From Catellatospora sp. IY07-71 (GTDB taxonomy: Bacteria > Actinomycetota > Actinomycetes > Mycobacteriales > Micromonosporaceae): DNA of 64,000 bases. The position numbers and the translations under genes are program-made. Numbering within the stretch: position 1 is the stretch's first letter; the number at the start of each line of letters is the position of its first letter. The stretch is taken from the NCBI RefSeq assembly GCF_018326265.1, contig NZ_AP023360.1, forward strand, positions 7,809,001 through 7,873,000, written 5' to 3'. A model generated the notes under the pieces. It was not told the DNA's origin and did not search any database. It worked only from the letters and a program-made list of their open reading frames with translations. Shown here piece after piece: positions 36,535-44,954 of this stretch.

Positions 36535-37899
36535 TCAGCGCGCGTCGTCGCGGTCGGCGGGCAGGAAGCCGGCCGGGACGGGCGGGGCGGGGGCGGCGTG
36601 GCGGGCCGCGGAGGCGAGCGGTTCGCTGCTCAGCTGCAGGTCGGCGGCCTGCGGCGGGACCAGGCCGAGGCGTACGGCGGACGTCGGCAGCAGCGCGTCG
36701 AGCAGCCAGTCGGCCGCGACCCGGCCGCGGTTGCCGGGCAGCGACAGCAGGTGGTAGCCGCGGGTGACCACGGCCGCGGGCAGGCCGGACAGCGGCACGC
36801 CGAGCGGGTTGGCGGCCGCGTCCCAGCCGCCGAGGTCGACCAGGAACCCGAGATCGTGGTGGCGGTACGCCTTGCGCCTGCCCACCCCGCACGAGGCCGC
36901 GACGTTCTGCGCGAGCACCCGGCCCTGGCGCACCGCGTGCTGGGCGGTCATCGGGGTGCACTGGCCGGGGCGGGTCAGGTCGGGCACGGCCGCGGCGTCG
37001 CCGCAGGCGAACAGCTCGGGGTGACCGGGCACGGTGAGGTACTCGTCGACGACCAGCCGGCCCTGCACCGTGGGCAGCTCGAGGCTCTCCACGAGCGGGT
37101 CGGGGCGGACGCCGACGCACCAGACCAGCGAGCGGGTCGGCACGTACGAGTCGTCGGTGAGGCGCACCCCGTCGGCCTGGGCCTCCACCACGGAGGTCCC
37201 CATGCGCACGTCGACGCCGCGGCGGGCGAGCACCCGGGCGGCGGTGCGGGACAGGCGGGGGTCCAGCTCGGGCAGCACCCGCTCGGCGGTGTCGAGCAGC
37301 AGCCAGCGGGGCCGTTCCCGCAGCCGGGGCAGGGCCTGCGCGAGCGCGTCGGTGAACAGCTGCCCGTGCGCGGCGACCTCGGTGCCGGTGTACCCCGCGC
37401 CGACCACGACGAACGTGCAGCGGGCGCGGCGCTCCTCGGGGTCGGTGGTGTTGGCGGCGAGTTCGAGCTGCAGGGTGATGTGGTCGCGCAGGAACATCGC
37501 CTCGGCGAGGCCGCGCAGGCCGTGCGCGTACCTGCCGACGCCGGGGATGGGCAGCAGCCGGTTGACGCTGCCGGGCGTGAGCACCAGGCGGTCGTACTCG
37601 ACGACGGCGCTGCCGCCCTCCGGGCCGAGGCAGAGCAGGCGGCGCCGGTCCAGGTCGATGCTCTGCACCTCGCCGGGCACGAGCCGCACCTGCGGCAGCG
37701 CGCGGGCCAGCGACACGGCGATGCGCCGCGGCTCCAGCAATCCGGCCATGACCTCGGGCAGCAGCGGCACGTAGAGCAGGTAGTCGGTGGGATTGAGCAC
37801 CAGGATGTCGGCGTTGCCGCGTGCGGAGCGGGCCAGGGCGCGGGCCGCGTGGTAGCCCGCGAACCCCGCCCCGACGACGACGATGCGAGGGCGCGCCAT
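36535..37899 (-). CDS. NDH-2-like NAD(P)/FAD-dependent oxidoreductase
   Basis: A 454-residue two-dinucleotide flavoprotein. The first Rossmann motif is RIVVVGAGFAGYHAARAL (5-22), the second FVVVGAGYTGTEVAAHG (about 160), and the FAD-binding C-terminal motif is HPELFACGDAAAVPD. The fold and SLVWCVGVRPDPLV resemble type II NADH dehydrogenases, which pass electrons from NADH to quinone at the membrane; the C-terminal amphipathic segment for membrane contact is plausible (VAADWLLDALLPTSAVRLGL). It stops 2 bases from the convergent kinase gene. Confidence 0.88.
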   Translation of the reverse strand: MARPRIVVVGAGFAGYHAARALARSARGNADILVLNPTDYLLYVPLLPEVMAGLLEPRRIAVSLARALPQVRLVPGEVQSIDLDRRRLLCLGPEGGSAVVEYDRLVLTPGSVNRLLPIPGVGRYAHGLRGLAEAMFLRDHITLQLELAANTTDPEERRARCTFVVVGAGYTGTEVAAHGQLFTDALAQALPRLRERPRWLLLDTAERVLPELDPRLSRTAARVLARRGVDVRMGTSVVEAQADGVRLTDDSYVPTRSLVWCVGVRPDPLVESLELPTVQGRLVVDEYLTVPGHPELFACGDAAAVPDLTRPGQCTPMTAQHAVRQGRVLAQNVAASCGVGRRKAYRHHDLGFLVDLGGWDAAANPLGVPLSGLPAAVVTRGYHLLSLPGNRGRVAADWLLDALLPTSAVRLGLVPPQAADLQLSSEPLASAARHAAPAPPVPAGFLPADRDDAR

Positions 37900-38107
37900 A
37901 CGGGCCTGTATTCCCCCGGGCCGCAGATGGCAAACGCGCCGCCGCGCCGACCGCACACTCTGTGTAACAGAACGGCAACGAGGCGTCGCCGGTTCGCGGC
38001 GCTTGGTAATGTCCAGTCAGGCCTCGGGTTCCGCGGCTGACGGGTTCCCATCATGAGGCCACCGGTTTCCGTACGGCGTCACGCCGGCAGAGCAGGGGGT
38101 GCGACAC

Positions 38108-38641
38108 ATGTTGGACGTTCGGAGCGAGCGGCTCGCACGGCGGTTCCGGCTGTGGGACACCGACGGCAACGGGCACGTGGACCGCTCGGACTTCGAGAAC
38201 GAGGGCCGTCGCATCGTGGCCGCGTTCGGCGAGGACGAGCGTTCCCCGCGGGCCCGCGCGGTCATGGACGCGTACCTGGCCATGTGGGAGTACCTGGCCG
38301 CCAAGGCGCACGTGGACCCCGACGGCACGCTGTCGGCCAAGCAGTTCGACCGGGTGGCGCAGACCGAGATCATCCTGATGGGCGACACCGGCTTCAGCGC
38401 CGTGCTGCGCCCGACCCTCAGCGCGACCCTCGACCTGTGCGACACCGACGGCGACCGCCAGATCAACCCCGTCGAGTTCCGCAACTGGATCGAGGCGATC
38501 GGCGTCACCAAGCCGCACGCCGAGGAGGCGTTCTACCAGATCGACGAGAACCACGACGGCCAGCTCAGCATCGACGAGCTGTCCCAGGCCGTCCGCGACT
38601 ACCACGCCGGCATCCTCGACATCCCCCTCCTGGGCAGGTAA
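38108..38641 (+). CDS. EF-hand calcium-binding protein, calerythrin-like
   Basis: A 177-residue protein with four EF-hand units. Loop 1 is DTDGNGHVDRSD (17-28), loop 2 near 74 is degenerate (DPDGTLSAKQFD), loop 3 is DTDGDRQINPVE and loop 4 is DENHDGQLSIDE. Length and repeats fit the actinomycete calerythrin group of calcium buffers or sensors. ATG 38108 follows GGGGG; GTG 38099 is an alternative. Loops 1, 3 and 4 have the acidic residues needed for calcium; loop 2 probably does not bind. Confidence 0.9.
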   Translation: MLDVRSERLARRFRLWDTDGNGHVDRSDFENEGRRIVAAFGEDERSPRARAVMDAYLAMWEYLAAKAHVDPDGTLSAKQFDRVAQTEIILMGDTGFSAVLRPTLSATLDLCDTDGDRQINPVEFRNWIEAIGVTKPHAEEAFYQIDENHDGQLSIDELSQAVRDYHAGILDIPLLGR

Positions 38642-38660
38642 GGAAGGGCACCTTCTTAAC
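38638..38660. terminator. bidirectional stem-loop between convergent genes
   Basis: AAGGAAGG (38640-38647) pairs with CCTTCTTAA (38651-38659), one mismatch, around GCA. It overlaps the TAA of the EF-hand gene and lies 4 bases from the ligase stop at 38664. AAGG/CCTT flanked by TTAAC gives a partial U-tract on the plus strand. Confidence 0.55.
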
Positions 38661-38663
38661 GTC

Positions 38664-39671
38664 TCAGGACTCGCGGACGACGTCCCAAGGGGACCTGTCC
38701 GGGCGCAGGCCGCGCCAGGCGGGTTGGCGCAGGCGGCCGTCGCGCGTCCACTCGGTGAAGCGCACCTCGCCGACCAGCTCCGGGCTCACCCAGCGCGCGT
38801 CGCGGGCGTCCCGGGCGGGCGGCGGCGCGGCCAGCGGTGAGTCCTCCCGCTCCAGTCTCGACAGCCGCGTACGCAGCTCGCCGAGCATCTGCCGGGTGAA
38901 GCCGGTGCCGACCGACCCGGCGTACACCAGGCCGCCCGGACCGGGGATGCCGAGCAGCAGCGAGCCGATGGTGTCGGCGCGGTTGCCCTGGCCGGGCCGC
39001 CAGCCGACGATCACGGCCTCCTGGGTACGCAGATTCTTGATCTTCACCCAGGCACGGGAGCGGCGGCCGGGCTCGTAGGGCGCGTCGAGCAGCTTCGCCA
39101 TGACGCCCTCCAGGCCCTGCTCGCGCGAGGTCGCCAGCAGGCGCGGCCCGCCGCCCTCGGTGTAGGGCGGCGTGTCCCAGTGCGGCCCGGACAGCCCCAG
39201 CCCTTCCAGCAGCTCCCGGCGCTGCCGGTACGGCAGCGCCGTGGTGTCGCACCCGTTCAGGTGGAGCAGGTCGAACAGGACATAGGTGACCGGGGTCGCC
39301 GCGGCCAGCCGCCGCACCCGCGCCGCGTCCTGCACGTGCATCCGCGGCTGCAGCGCCCCGAACGAGACCCGGCCGGCGGCGTCGAACGCGATCAGCTCCC
39401 CGTCGAAGACCGCGCTCGTCGTGCCCAGCGCCGCGCCGAAGGCAAGCAGCTCCGGGTATGCCGCGGTGACGTCGAGGTCGTTGCGGGTCAGCACGCGCAC
39501 CCGGCCGCCCTCGGCGTACCCGATCGCGCGCACACCGTCCCATTTGAGCTCGTAGCCGTAGCAGCCGTCCTGCGCGGGCGGGGGCAGCTCGCCGAGGGTG
39601 GCGAGCATGGGCCGGACCAGCTCCGGCAGCGGGACGTGCCCTGCGGGCACCGGCGGGAGCTTGTCGGCCAC
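38664..39671 (-). CDS. ATP-dependent DNA ligase (LigD-type ligase domain alone)
   Basis: A 335-residue ATP-dependent DNA ligase. Motif I is YELKWDGVRAIG with the adenylated Lys43; motif III is VFDGELIAFD; motif IV is EGVMAKLLDAPYEPGRRSRAWVKIKN, and the OB domain follows with EAVIVGWRPGQG and EVRFTEWTRDGRLRQPAWRGLRPD. The C-terminus is the LigD ligase-domain signature (FTEWTxxGxLRxPxFxGLRxD). Only the ligase domain is present; the polymerase and nuclease domains of LigD and Ku are absent here. It may be a LigC-like repair ligase. The start is GTG 39671. Confidence 0.9.
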   Translation of the reverse strand: MADKLPPVPAGHVPLPELVRPMLATLGELPPPAQDGCYGYELKWDGVRAIGYAEGGRVRVLTRNDLDVTAAYPELLAFGAALGTTSAVFDGELIAFDAAGRVSFGALQPRMHVQDAARVRRLAAATPVTYVLFDLLHLNGCDTTALPYRQRRELLEGLGLSGPHWDTPPYTEGGGPRLLATSREQGLEGVMAKLLDAPYEPGRRSRAWVKIKNLRTQEAVIVGWRPGQGNRADTIGSLLLGIPGPGGLVYAGSVGTGFTRQMLGELRTRLSRLEREDSPLAAPPPARDARDARWVSPELVGEVRFTEWTRDGRLRQPAWRGLRPDRSPWDVVRES

Positions 39672-39862
39672 AGCCCAGTTCTACCGCCTACGGCACGCCG
39701 GCCGACCCGAATCGGGCAGAAGGGGAACCGTGACACGGCCGTGACAACCGGACCAGCCAATCGAATGATTTAGATACCCGACGATCATCTCTAACGTCCC
39801 TCCCACATGCATGTGAACGGCGCGGACAACCCCACCGCGCCGGGGGCAGGAGAGGTGATTCG

Positions 39863-40816
39863 ATGAACCTGAGGCGCTCCCTCAGCACGCTCGGGCTGAC
39901 CGCGCTCGTCGCGGCGTCCACTCTCACCGGAGGGGCGGCGGTCGGTGTGGCCGCGGCGCCCGCGCCGGTCTGCGTGGAACCCGCCGCCGACGCGCACGCG
40001 AAGGCCAAGCCCGGCGGCGCCGCCAAGCACGAACCCAACGAGCTGACCGCCGACGAGGTCGCCGCCAACGAGAAGGCCCTGCAGGCCGCGCTCAAGGCCC
40101 GCGGCAAGGCGCCCGCCCAGGCGGGCACGGCGGCCGCGGCCACCGTCACCATCCCGGTGGTGGTGCACGTGATCTCCGAGGACGGCACCCGCGCCAACGG
40201 CAACATCCCCGACTCGATGATCACCAGCCAGATCAACGTCCTCAACCAGGCGTACTCCGGCGCCACCGGCGGGGCCGCGACCGCGTTCGCGTTCCAGCTG
40301 CAGTCGATCAACCGGGTCACCAACGCGTCCTGGTACCCGATCGTCTACAACTCCAACACGGAGAAGGCGATGAAGGCGGCGCTGCGCGTCGGCGGCGCGG
40401 GCACGCTCAACATCTACACCGGCCTGCTCAGCCAGGACCTGCTCGGCTGGGCGACCTTCCCGCAGTCGAACATCACGTCGTACGACGGCGCGGTCCTCCT
40501 CGCCGAGTCGCTGCCCGGCGGCAACGCCAGCCCGTACAACCTGGGCGACACCGCCACCCACGAGATCGGCCACTGGCTGAACCTCTACCACACCTTCCAG
40601 GGCGGCTGTAACGGCCAGGGCGACCAGGTCGCCGACACCCCCGCCGAGAAGACGGCCGCCTTCGGCTGCCCGACCAACCTCGACACCTGCAAGAGCAAGC
40701 CGGGCCTCGACCCGATCCACAACTTCATGGACTACACCGACGACGCCTGCATGTACGAGTTCACGGCCGGCCAGGCCACTCGCATGCTCGACGCCTGGAA
40801 CGCCTACCGCGCGTGA
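39863..40816 (+). CDS. secreted M43-family zinc metalloprotease
   Basis: A 317-residue exported metalloprotease. A signal peptide (NLRRSLSTLGLTALVAASTL to about 32) and propeptide-like region (about 33-92) precede the catalytic part. The zinc motif is HEIGHWLNLYHTF: His233, Glu234, His237 and His243 with Asn in place of the usual Gly of HExxHxxGxxH. GGCNGQGDQVADTP follows, and the Met-turn is NFMDYTDDACMYEF. These match the cytophagalysin/pappalysin (M43) family. ATG 39863 has GAGAGGTG upstream. Likely a general extracellular protease. Confidence 0.9.
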   Translation: MNLRRSLSTLGLTALVAASTLTGGAAVGVAAAPAPVCVEPAADAHAKAKPGGAAKHEPNELTADEVAANEKALQAALKARGKAPAQAGTAAAATVTIPVVVHVISEDGTRANGNIPDSMITSQINVLNQAYSGATGGAATAFAFQLQSINRVTNASWYPIVYNSNTEKAMKAALRVGGAGTLNIYTGLLSQDLLGWATFPQSNITSYDGAVLLAESLPGGNASPYNLGDTATHEIGHWLNLYHTFQGGCNGQGDQVADTPAEKTAAFGCPTNLDTCKSKPGLDPIHNFMDYTDDACMYEFTAGQATRMLDAWNAYRA

Positions 40817-40826
40817 CGCCCCCTGC

Positions 40827-40899
40827 GGCGATCTTGCGCGAACTGTGGGGACGACACGCCCGCAACGGGCATATCCCTAACAGTTCGTGCAAGATCGCC
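40827..40899. repeat. palindromic repeat family P3
   Basis: GGCGATCTTGCGCGAACTGT (40827-40846) pairs with ACAGTTCGTGCAAGATCGCC (40880-40899), one mismatch, around a 33-base loop. Inside the loop GCCCG-CAA-CGGGC can form a nested stem, as in family P1. It is 11 bases past the protease stop and 16 bases from the convergent GH18-like stop. Confidence 0.85.
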
Positions 40900-40915
40900 G
40901 CGATCTTGTGGGCGG

Positions 40916-42019
40916 TCAGCTCTGGCGGAGTGGGGGCATCGGGATGGGGATGGAGAGGGCGGTGGCGGCGGTGCCCATGCCGTTCTCGCAGGTGTTGGGT
41001 GGGGCGGTGCCGATGCCGCGGGTGGAGGGCTTCTCGGCGGCCCAGAACATGAAGCCGAGCATGCCCGCCGTGGTGCCCGCGCCGTTGGGCGCCACCGACT
41101 GCACGTACGGCGCGAGCGCCTTCTGCAGCGACGCCGCGTAGTTGTTGCACTCGGGGCGGACCTTGGCGCCCTCGGCGACATAGAGACCGCCGGTGAACTT
41201 GGCCGGGGCCAGCGGCGGCACCGGCGGGCTGTACTGCGGCTTGCCGTCCACATGCTCCTGCCAGTTGGCCTGCGCCGAGGACACCGACGGCTGCCGCGCG
41301 GGCACCATCGCGTTGGCCCAGTCCAGCACCGGGTTGTCGGTGCGCAGCCAGTCCGCGGTAGCCTTTCGGTTCAGCTCGATCAGCCACCGGTCCCCGGCCG
41401 CGACGTCGATGGTCAGCCGCGCCCGCGGGTTGGCGCCCGAGGCGTCGTACGGGTGCACCGCCCGGTACGCGGTGATGAAGTTCTGCAGCGCGGCCGTGTT
41501 CGGGTTCGTGTTCTGCTCGTAGTCGATCTCGATGCCGACCCCGAACTGGGTGGCCACCGCCGCGGCGCGCTGGCCCAGCAGCGTCCCGTCGGCGGCGAGC
41601 GCCGCGTCCCAGTCGTCGGTGTAGGTGATGCCGCCGATGGAGAACATCACCCGGATGCCGCGCGAGGTGAAGTGGTTGACGATCTCCTGGGTCATGCCGC
41701 GCGGCACGCCGTTGAGGGTCGCCGCGTCGGTGGTCTGATTCAGCAGCTTCAGCGGGTTGACGAAGCTGAGCACGACCAGGTTGACCGACGGCCGGCCGTC
41801 GCCGCGGTCGACCAGCCAGTGGTTCTGGCTGTCGAACTCGGCGACCGAGCGCACCGTGCCCCACAGGCAGAAGTCGTTGCTGCAGTGCCACGCGCCGTAG
41901 ATCTGGATCGGCGTCGCGGCCGCCGCCAGCGGCACCGCAGCGGGGGCGGGTGCGGCCGTCGCGGGCAATGGCCCGGCCAGCCCGATCATTACGGCGATGA
42001 GGAGCGCCAGGCGTCTCAT
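40916..42019 (-). CDS. secreted GH18-like glycoside hydrolase
   Basis: A 367-residue exported protein. After a signal peptide (MRRLALLIAVMIGLAG, cleavage near ATAA) comes a TIM-barrel-like region: IQIYGAWHCSNDFCLW, VNLVVLSFVNPL, GIRVMFSIGGITYTDDW (the GH18 SxGG strand), and FGVGIEIDYEQN, which stands in place of the DGxDxDxE catalytic motif and keeps Asp and the proton-donor Glu. MLGFMFWAAEKPST is a late GH18-type strand. It probably cuts chitin-like or peptidoglycan glycan. ATG 42019 has GGAGG six bases upstream. Confidence 0.8.
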   Translation of the reverse strand: MRRLALLIAVMIGLAGPLPATAAPAPAAVPLAAAATPIQIYGAWHCSNDFCLWGTVRSVAEFDSQNHWLVDRGDGRPSVNLVVLSFVNPLKLLNQTTDAATLNGVPRGMTQEIVNHFTSRGIRVMFSIGGITYTDDWDAALAADGTLLGQRAAAVATQFGVGIEIDYEQNTNPNTAALQNFITAYRAVHPYDASGANPRARLTIDVAAGDRWLIELNRKATADWLRTDNPVLDWANAMVPARQPSVSSAQANWQEHVDGKPQYSPPVPPLAPAKFTGGLYVAEGAKVRPECNNYAASLQKALAPYVQSVAPNGAGTTAGMLGFMFWAAEKPSTRGIGTAPPNTCENGMGTAATALSIPIPMPPLRQS

Positions 42020-42125
42020 GAGGACCTCCACTGGGGTGTCGCCCGACAGGAAACAAGGTTCACTGTTAGAGCGCACATCGATGTCCATGTGTCACTGCCC
42101 GGTTGGCGATCAATGACTTCATCGC

Positions 42126-42143
42126 CATAGCATCGATGCTATG
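42126..42143. promoter_or_regulatory. 18-bp perfect palindrome at toxin start, candidate HigA operator
   Basis: CATAGCATCGATGCTATG is exactly self-complementary and its last three bases are part of the toxin ATG codon (42141-42143). A palindrome overlapping the start of a toxin-antitoxin operon is the expected place for antitoxin autorepression. Confidence 0.6.
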
Positions 42144-42497
42144 ACCTGGGGTACCGTCGAGCTGGAGCCGGAGGTCCGGCAATGACTGGAAGAACTACCG
42201 ACGACGCTGTTCGCGAGAGCCGCGTTCTACATCGACCTGCTTGCCGAACAGGGAACGCTGCTCAGCGAGCCGTACACGAAGCAACTGGACGGGAAGTTGC
42301 GGGAGTTGCGCTTCCATCTGGACGGCGTGCCGATGCGGGTGACCTACTGGATCGCCGGCGACAGGCGCGTCATCCTGCTGACCGTGTTCCGCAAGACACG
42401 CTGGCGGGAGAGCCGCGAAGTGGCACGAGCACAGCGCGCGCTGGCCGCCTGCATCGCCGAAGCCCATACCCTGGACGACGAGGAGGTGGCCCGATGA
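42141..42497 (+). pseudogene. HigB/RelE-type toxin with in-frame TGA at codon 15
   Basis: The frame from ATG 42141 reads MTWGTVELEPEVRQ, then TGA at 42183-42185, then LEELPTTLFARAAFYIDLLA, GKLRELRFHLDGVPMRVTYW, and RRVILLTVFRKTRWRESREVARAQRA to TGA at 42495. The whole matches the DUF891/HigB-like toxin family (118 codons); at the TGA, homologs commonly have Trp (TGG), one base different. The conserved LRELRF and VFRKTR blocks are intact. The region downstream has only a TTG (42297) as a late start, which would omit the first half. It overlaps the antitoxin gene as ATGA. Probably inactivated or expressed only by readthrough. Confidence 0.72.
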
Positions 42498-42811
42498 CCG
42501 GACGTGGTGACTGGCGGTCGCTGCGGGACCGGCGCATGGCCGAGCCTGGCGCGGTCGAGGAGTACGAGGCGACCCGCCTGGCCTATGAACTCGGCAAGGC
42601 GGTTCGCGAACGTCGTGAGCAGCGCGGCTGGAGCCAGTCAGAACTGGCCAAGGCCGCGGGCATGACACAGTCCGCGGTGGCCCGCTTCGAGGCGGGCGGC
42701 ACCGTGCCCACCCTGAACGTGCTGGAACGCATCGCCCGAGCGCTGGATGCCGAGCTCAGCGTCCAGTTCGTGCCCAAGCCCGCGACCCCGCCCCGCCCGG
42801 CGACGGCCTGA
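42494..42811 (+). CDS. XRE-family antitoxin, HigA-like
   Basis: A 105-residue helix-turn-helix protein. The N-terminal 35 residues are acidic-basic (DWRSLRDRRMAEPGAVEEYEATRLAYELG), and the HTH is VRERREQRGWSQSELAKAAGMTQSAVARFEAGGTVPTLNVLERIARAL. Start ATG 42494 has GGAGGTGG upstream and overlaps the toxin stop. It would repress the operon through the palindrome at 42126-42143 and neutralise HigB. It is intact although the toxin frame is broken. Confidence 0.88.
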   Translation: MTGRGDWRSLRDRRMAEPGAVEEYEATRLAYELGKAVRERREQRGWSQSELAKAAGMTQSAVARFEAGGTVPTLNVLERIARALDAELSVQFVPKPATPPRPATA

Positions 42812-42834
42812 GGATCCGGCCCGCACCCGCCCCG

Positions 42835-44952
42835 TCAGGCGTGGGTGCGGGCGTGGGCGGTGGCGGCGCCCGTGCGGACCATGCGGTGCCAGCGCAGCCG
42901 GTCGCCGATAAGGGCCATCACCGTGGACTGGATGACGACCAGGTACATCAGCTGCCGGTACACGATCTGCTGCAGCGGCAGGCTCCAGATCGGGCCGTAG
43001 CGCTCGCGGTCCAGCCGCAACGCGTACGCCGCCGTCAGCGCCTGCAGCGCGGTGAAGCCCAGCCAGACCGCGGCGGTCTGCAGCGGCGGCAGGAAGATCG
43101 CGCCGTACACGCCGTAGATGTCCACCATCGGCGCGGCCAGCGGGAGCAGCACCTGGAACATGGTGAGGTAGGCCAGCCCGCGCCGCCCCAGCCGCCCGGA
43201 CGCCCCTGACTCGACGACGGCCCGCCGGTGCTTCCACATCGCCTGCATGGTGCCGTAACACCAGCGGTATCGCTGCCGCCACAGCTGCCGCAGCGAGGCG
43301 GGTGCCTCGGTCCACGCGATGGCGTCGGGGGCGTACACCACGCGCCACCCGGCCCGGATGATCGCCATGGTGAAGTCGGTGTCCTCGGCCAGTGTCTGGG
43401 TGGACACGCCGCCGACGTCGACCACGGCCTCGCGCCGGAACGCGCCGATCGCGCCGGGCACGGTCGGCATGCACTGCAGGATGTCGAACATGCGCCGGTC
43501 GAGGTTGAAGCCGATCACGTATTCGAGGTGCTGCCAGCGGCCGAGCAGCCCGCCCCGGTTGGCCACCTTGGTGTTGCCGGAGACGGCGCCGACGGCCGGG
43601 TCGGCCAGCGGCTGCACCAGCGCGCCGATCGCGTCGGGCTCGAAGACGGTGTCGCCGTCGACCATGACCAGGATGTCGCCGCGGGCGAACATGACGCCGG
43701 TGTTCAGCGCGGTGGGCTTGCCCGCGTTCTCCTGCTCGACGACGTACACGTTGGGCAGGCGCAGGCGGCGCACGATCTCGGCGGTGCCGTCGCTGGAGCC
43801 GTCGTCGACGACGATGACCTCGACGTTCGGGTAGTCGTTGGCGAGCAGCGAGCGTACGGTCGCCTCGATGTTGGCGGCCTCGTTGTAGGCGGGCACGATC
43901 ACCGACACCGTCCCGACGTAGCGCTTGCGCCTGCGGGCGGCCTTGCGCACCCGGCGCACGTGCACCCGGGCGCACCAGATCTGCACGATCAGGCGCAGCA
44001 GGGCGAGCACCACGGCGGCGAGCATGAGCCAGGTCATCGCCCCGGCCAGCCAGCCCGAGCCGAGCTGCGCCCAGCGCAGGGCGTGCCCGCGCAGCCGCAG
44101 GCCCGCCCCGGCGGCCGGGGCCGCGGGCAGTTCGAGGGCCTGGGAGACGGTGGTGAAGCGGTAGCCCTGCTCCTGCAGCCGCGGGATGAGCACGTCGAGC
44201 GCGGCCACGGTCTGCGACCGGTCGCCGCCGGAGTCGTGCATCATGACGATGGCGCCCGCCCCGCCCTCCGGGGTGGCGGCGGCGACGATCTCCTCGACGC
44301 CGGGCCGCGCCCAGTCGCGCGTGTCGAGGTCGGTGAGCACGGTCAGGTAACCCTCGTCGGCGGCCTGGCGCATGGCGTCGTACGCGGCGACGGTCACCGC
44401 GTCGGGGGTCGCCGAGTACGGCGGGCGCATCAGGGTGGCACGCACACCCGTGGCGGCGGCCACGGCGTTGCCGGTCAGGTTCAGCTCGATGCTGCGCTGC
44501 CAGGCCGGTGTCGAGGACAGGTCGACGTGGGTGAAGGTGTGCGCGGCGACCTCGCTGCCCTCGTCGACGATGCGCCGGGCCAGCTCGGGGTGCCGGTTGA
44601 CCTGGGCGCCGACCACGAAGAAGGTCGCGGCGGCGTCATGCCGGGCGAGCACGTCGAGGATCTTCGGGGTCCACTGCGGGTCCGGTCCGTCGTCGAAGGT
44701 GAGCGCGATGGTCTTGGCCGGCATCGCGCTGGTGGTGACGGTGCCGTCGGCGGCGGGCCGCTGCACGGGACCGCCTTCGAGCACGTCGGCGGCGGCGGGG
44801 CGGTCGTCGGTGATCGGGTGCGGGCCGCTGCCCTCCGCGCCGACGTGCTCGACGTAGCCGTTGAGGCACAGCCCGGCCAGGGCGACGGTGAGGAACAGCG
44901 CCAGCAGCAGCCAGTGGGCCCGGGGCTCGCGCCGCTTCAGGTGACGGGTCAT
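42835..44952 (-). CDS. fused polysaccharide deacetylase / GT2 glycosyltransferase
   Basis: A 705-residue membrane protein with two enzymes. After an N-terminal membrane helix (15-31), residues about 80-275 form a NodB domain: IALTFDDGPDPQWTPKIL (catalytic Asp), HTFTHVDLSS, RPPYSA and DLDTRDW. A second membrane helix at about 305-325 leads to a GT2 domain (about 348-570): VSVIVPAYNEAANIEATV, VVDDGSSDGT, MVDGDTVFEP and RQRYRWCYGTMQ (QxxRW). Three or four C-terminal helices follow. It resembles MatB of Streptomyces and PgaC/NodC enzymes that make poly-beta-1,6-GlcNAc or chitin-like glycan and deacetylate it. It starts 2 bases after the stop of the small gene upstream. Confidence 0.92.
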   Translation of the reverse strand: MTRHLKRREPRAHWLLLALFLTVALAGLCLNGYVEHVGAEGSGPHPITDDRPAAADVLEGGPVQRPAADGTVTTSAMPAKTIALTFDDGPDPQWTPKILDVLARHDAAATFFVVGAQVNRHPELARRIVDEGSEVAAHTFTHVDLSSTPAWQRSIELNLTGNAVAAATGVRATLMRPPYSATPDAVTVAAYDAMRQAADEGYLTVLTDLDTRDWARPGVEEIVAAATPEGGAGAIVMMHDSGGDRSQTVAALDVLIPRLQEQGYRFTTVSQALELPAAPAAGAGLRLRGHALRWAQLGSGWLAGAMTWLMLAAVVLALLRLIVQIWCARVHVRRVRKAARRRKRYVGTVSVIVPAYNEAANIEATVRSLLANDYPNVEVIVVDDGSSDGTAEIVRRLRLPNVYVVEQENAGKPTALNTGVMFARGDILVMVDGDTVFEPDAIGALVQPLADPAVGAVSGNTKVANRGGLLGRWQHLEYVIGFNLDRRMFDILQCMPTVPGAIGAFRREAVVDVGGVSTQTLAEDTDFTMAIIRAGWRVVYAPDAIAWTEAPASLRQLWRQRYRWCYGTMQAMWKHRRAVVESGASGRLGRRGLAYLTMFQVLLPLAAPMVDIYGVYGAIFLPPLQTAAVWLGFTALQALTAAYALRLDRERYGPIWSLPLQQIVYRQLMYLVVIQSTVMALIGDRLRWHRMVRTGAATAHARTHA

Positions 44953-44954
44953 CG

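Noticed and set aside
38664-39671. NHEJ locus around the DNA ligase
   Set aside because: No Ku gene and no LigD polymerase or nuclease domain within the window, so only a ligase is claimed.
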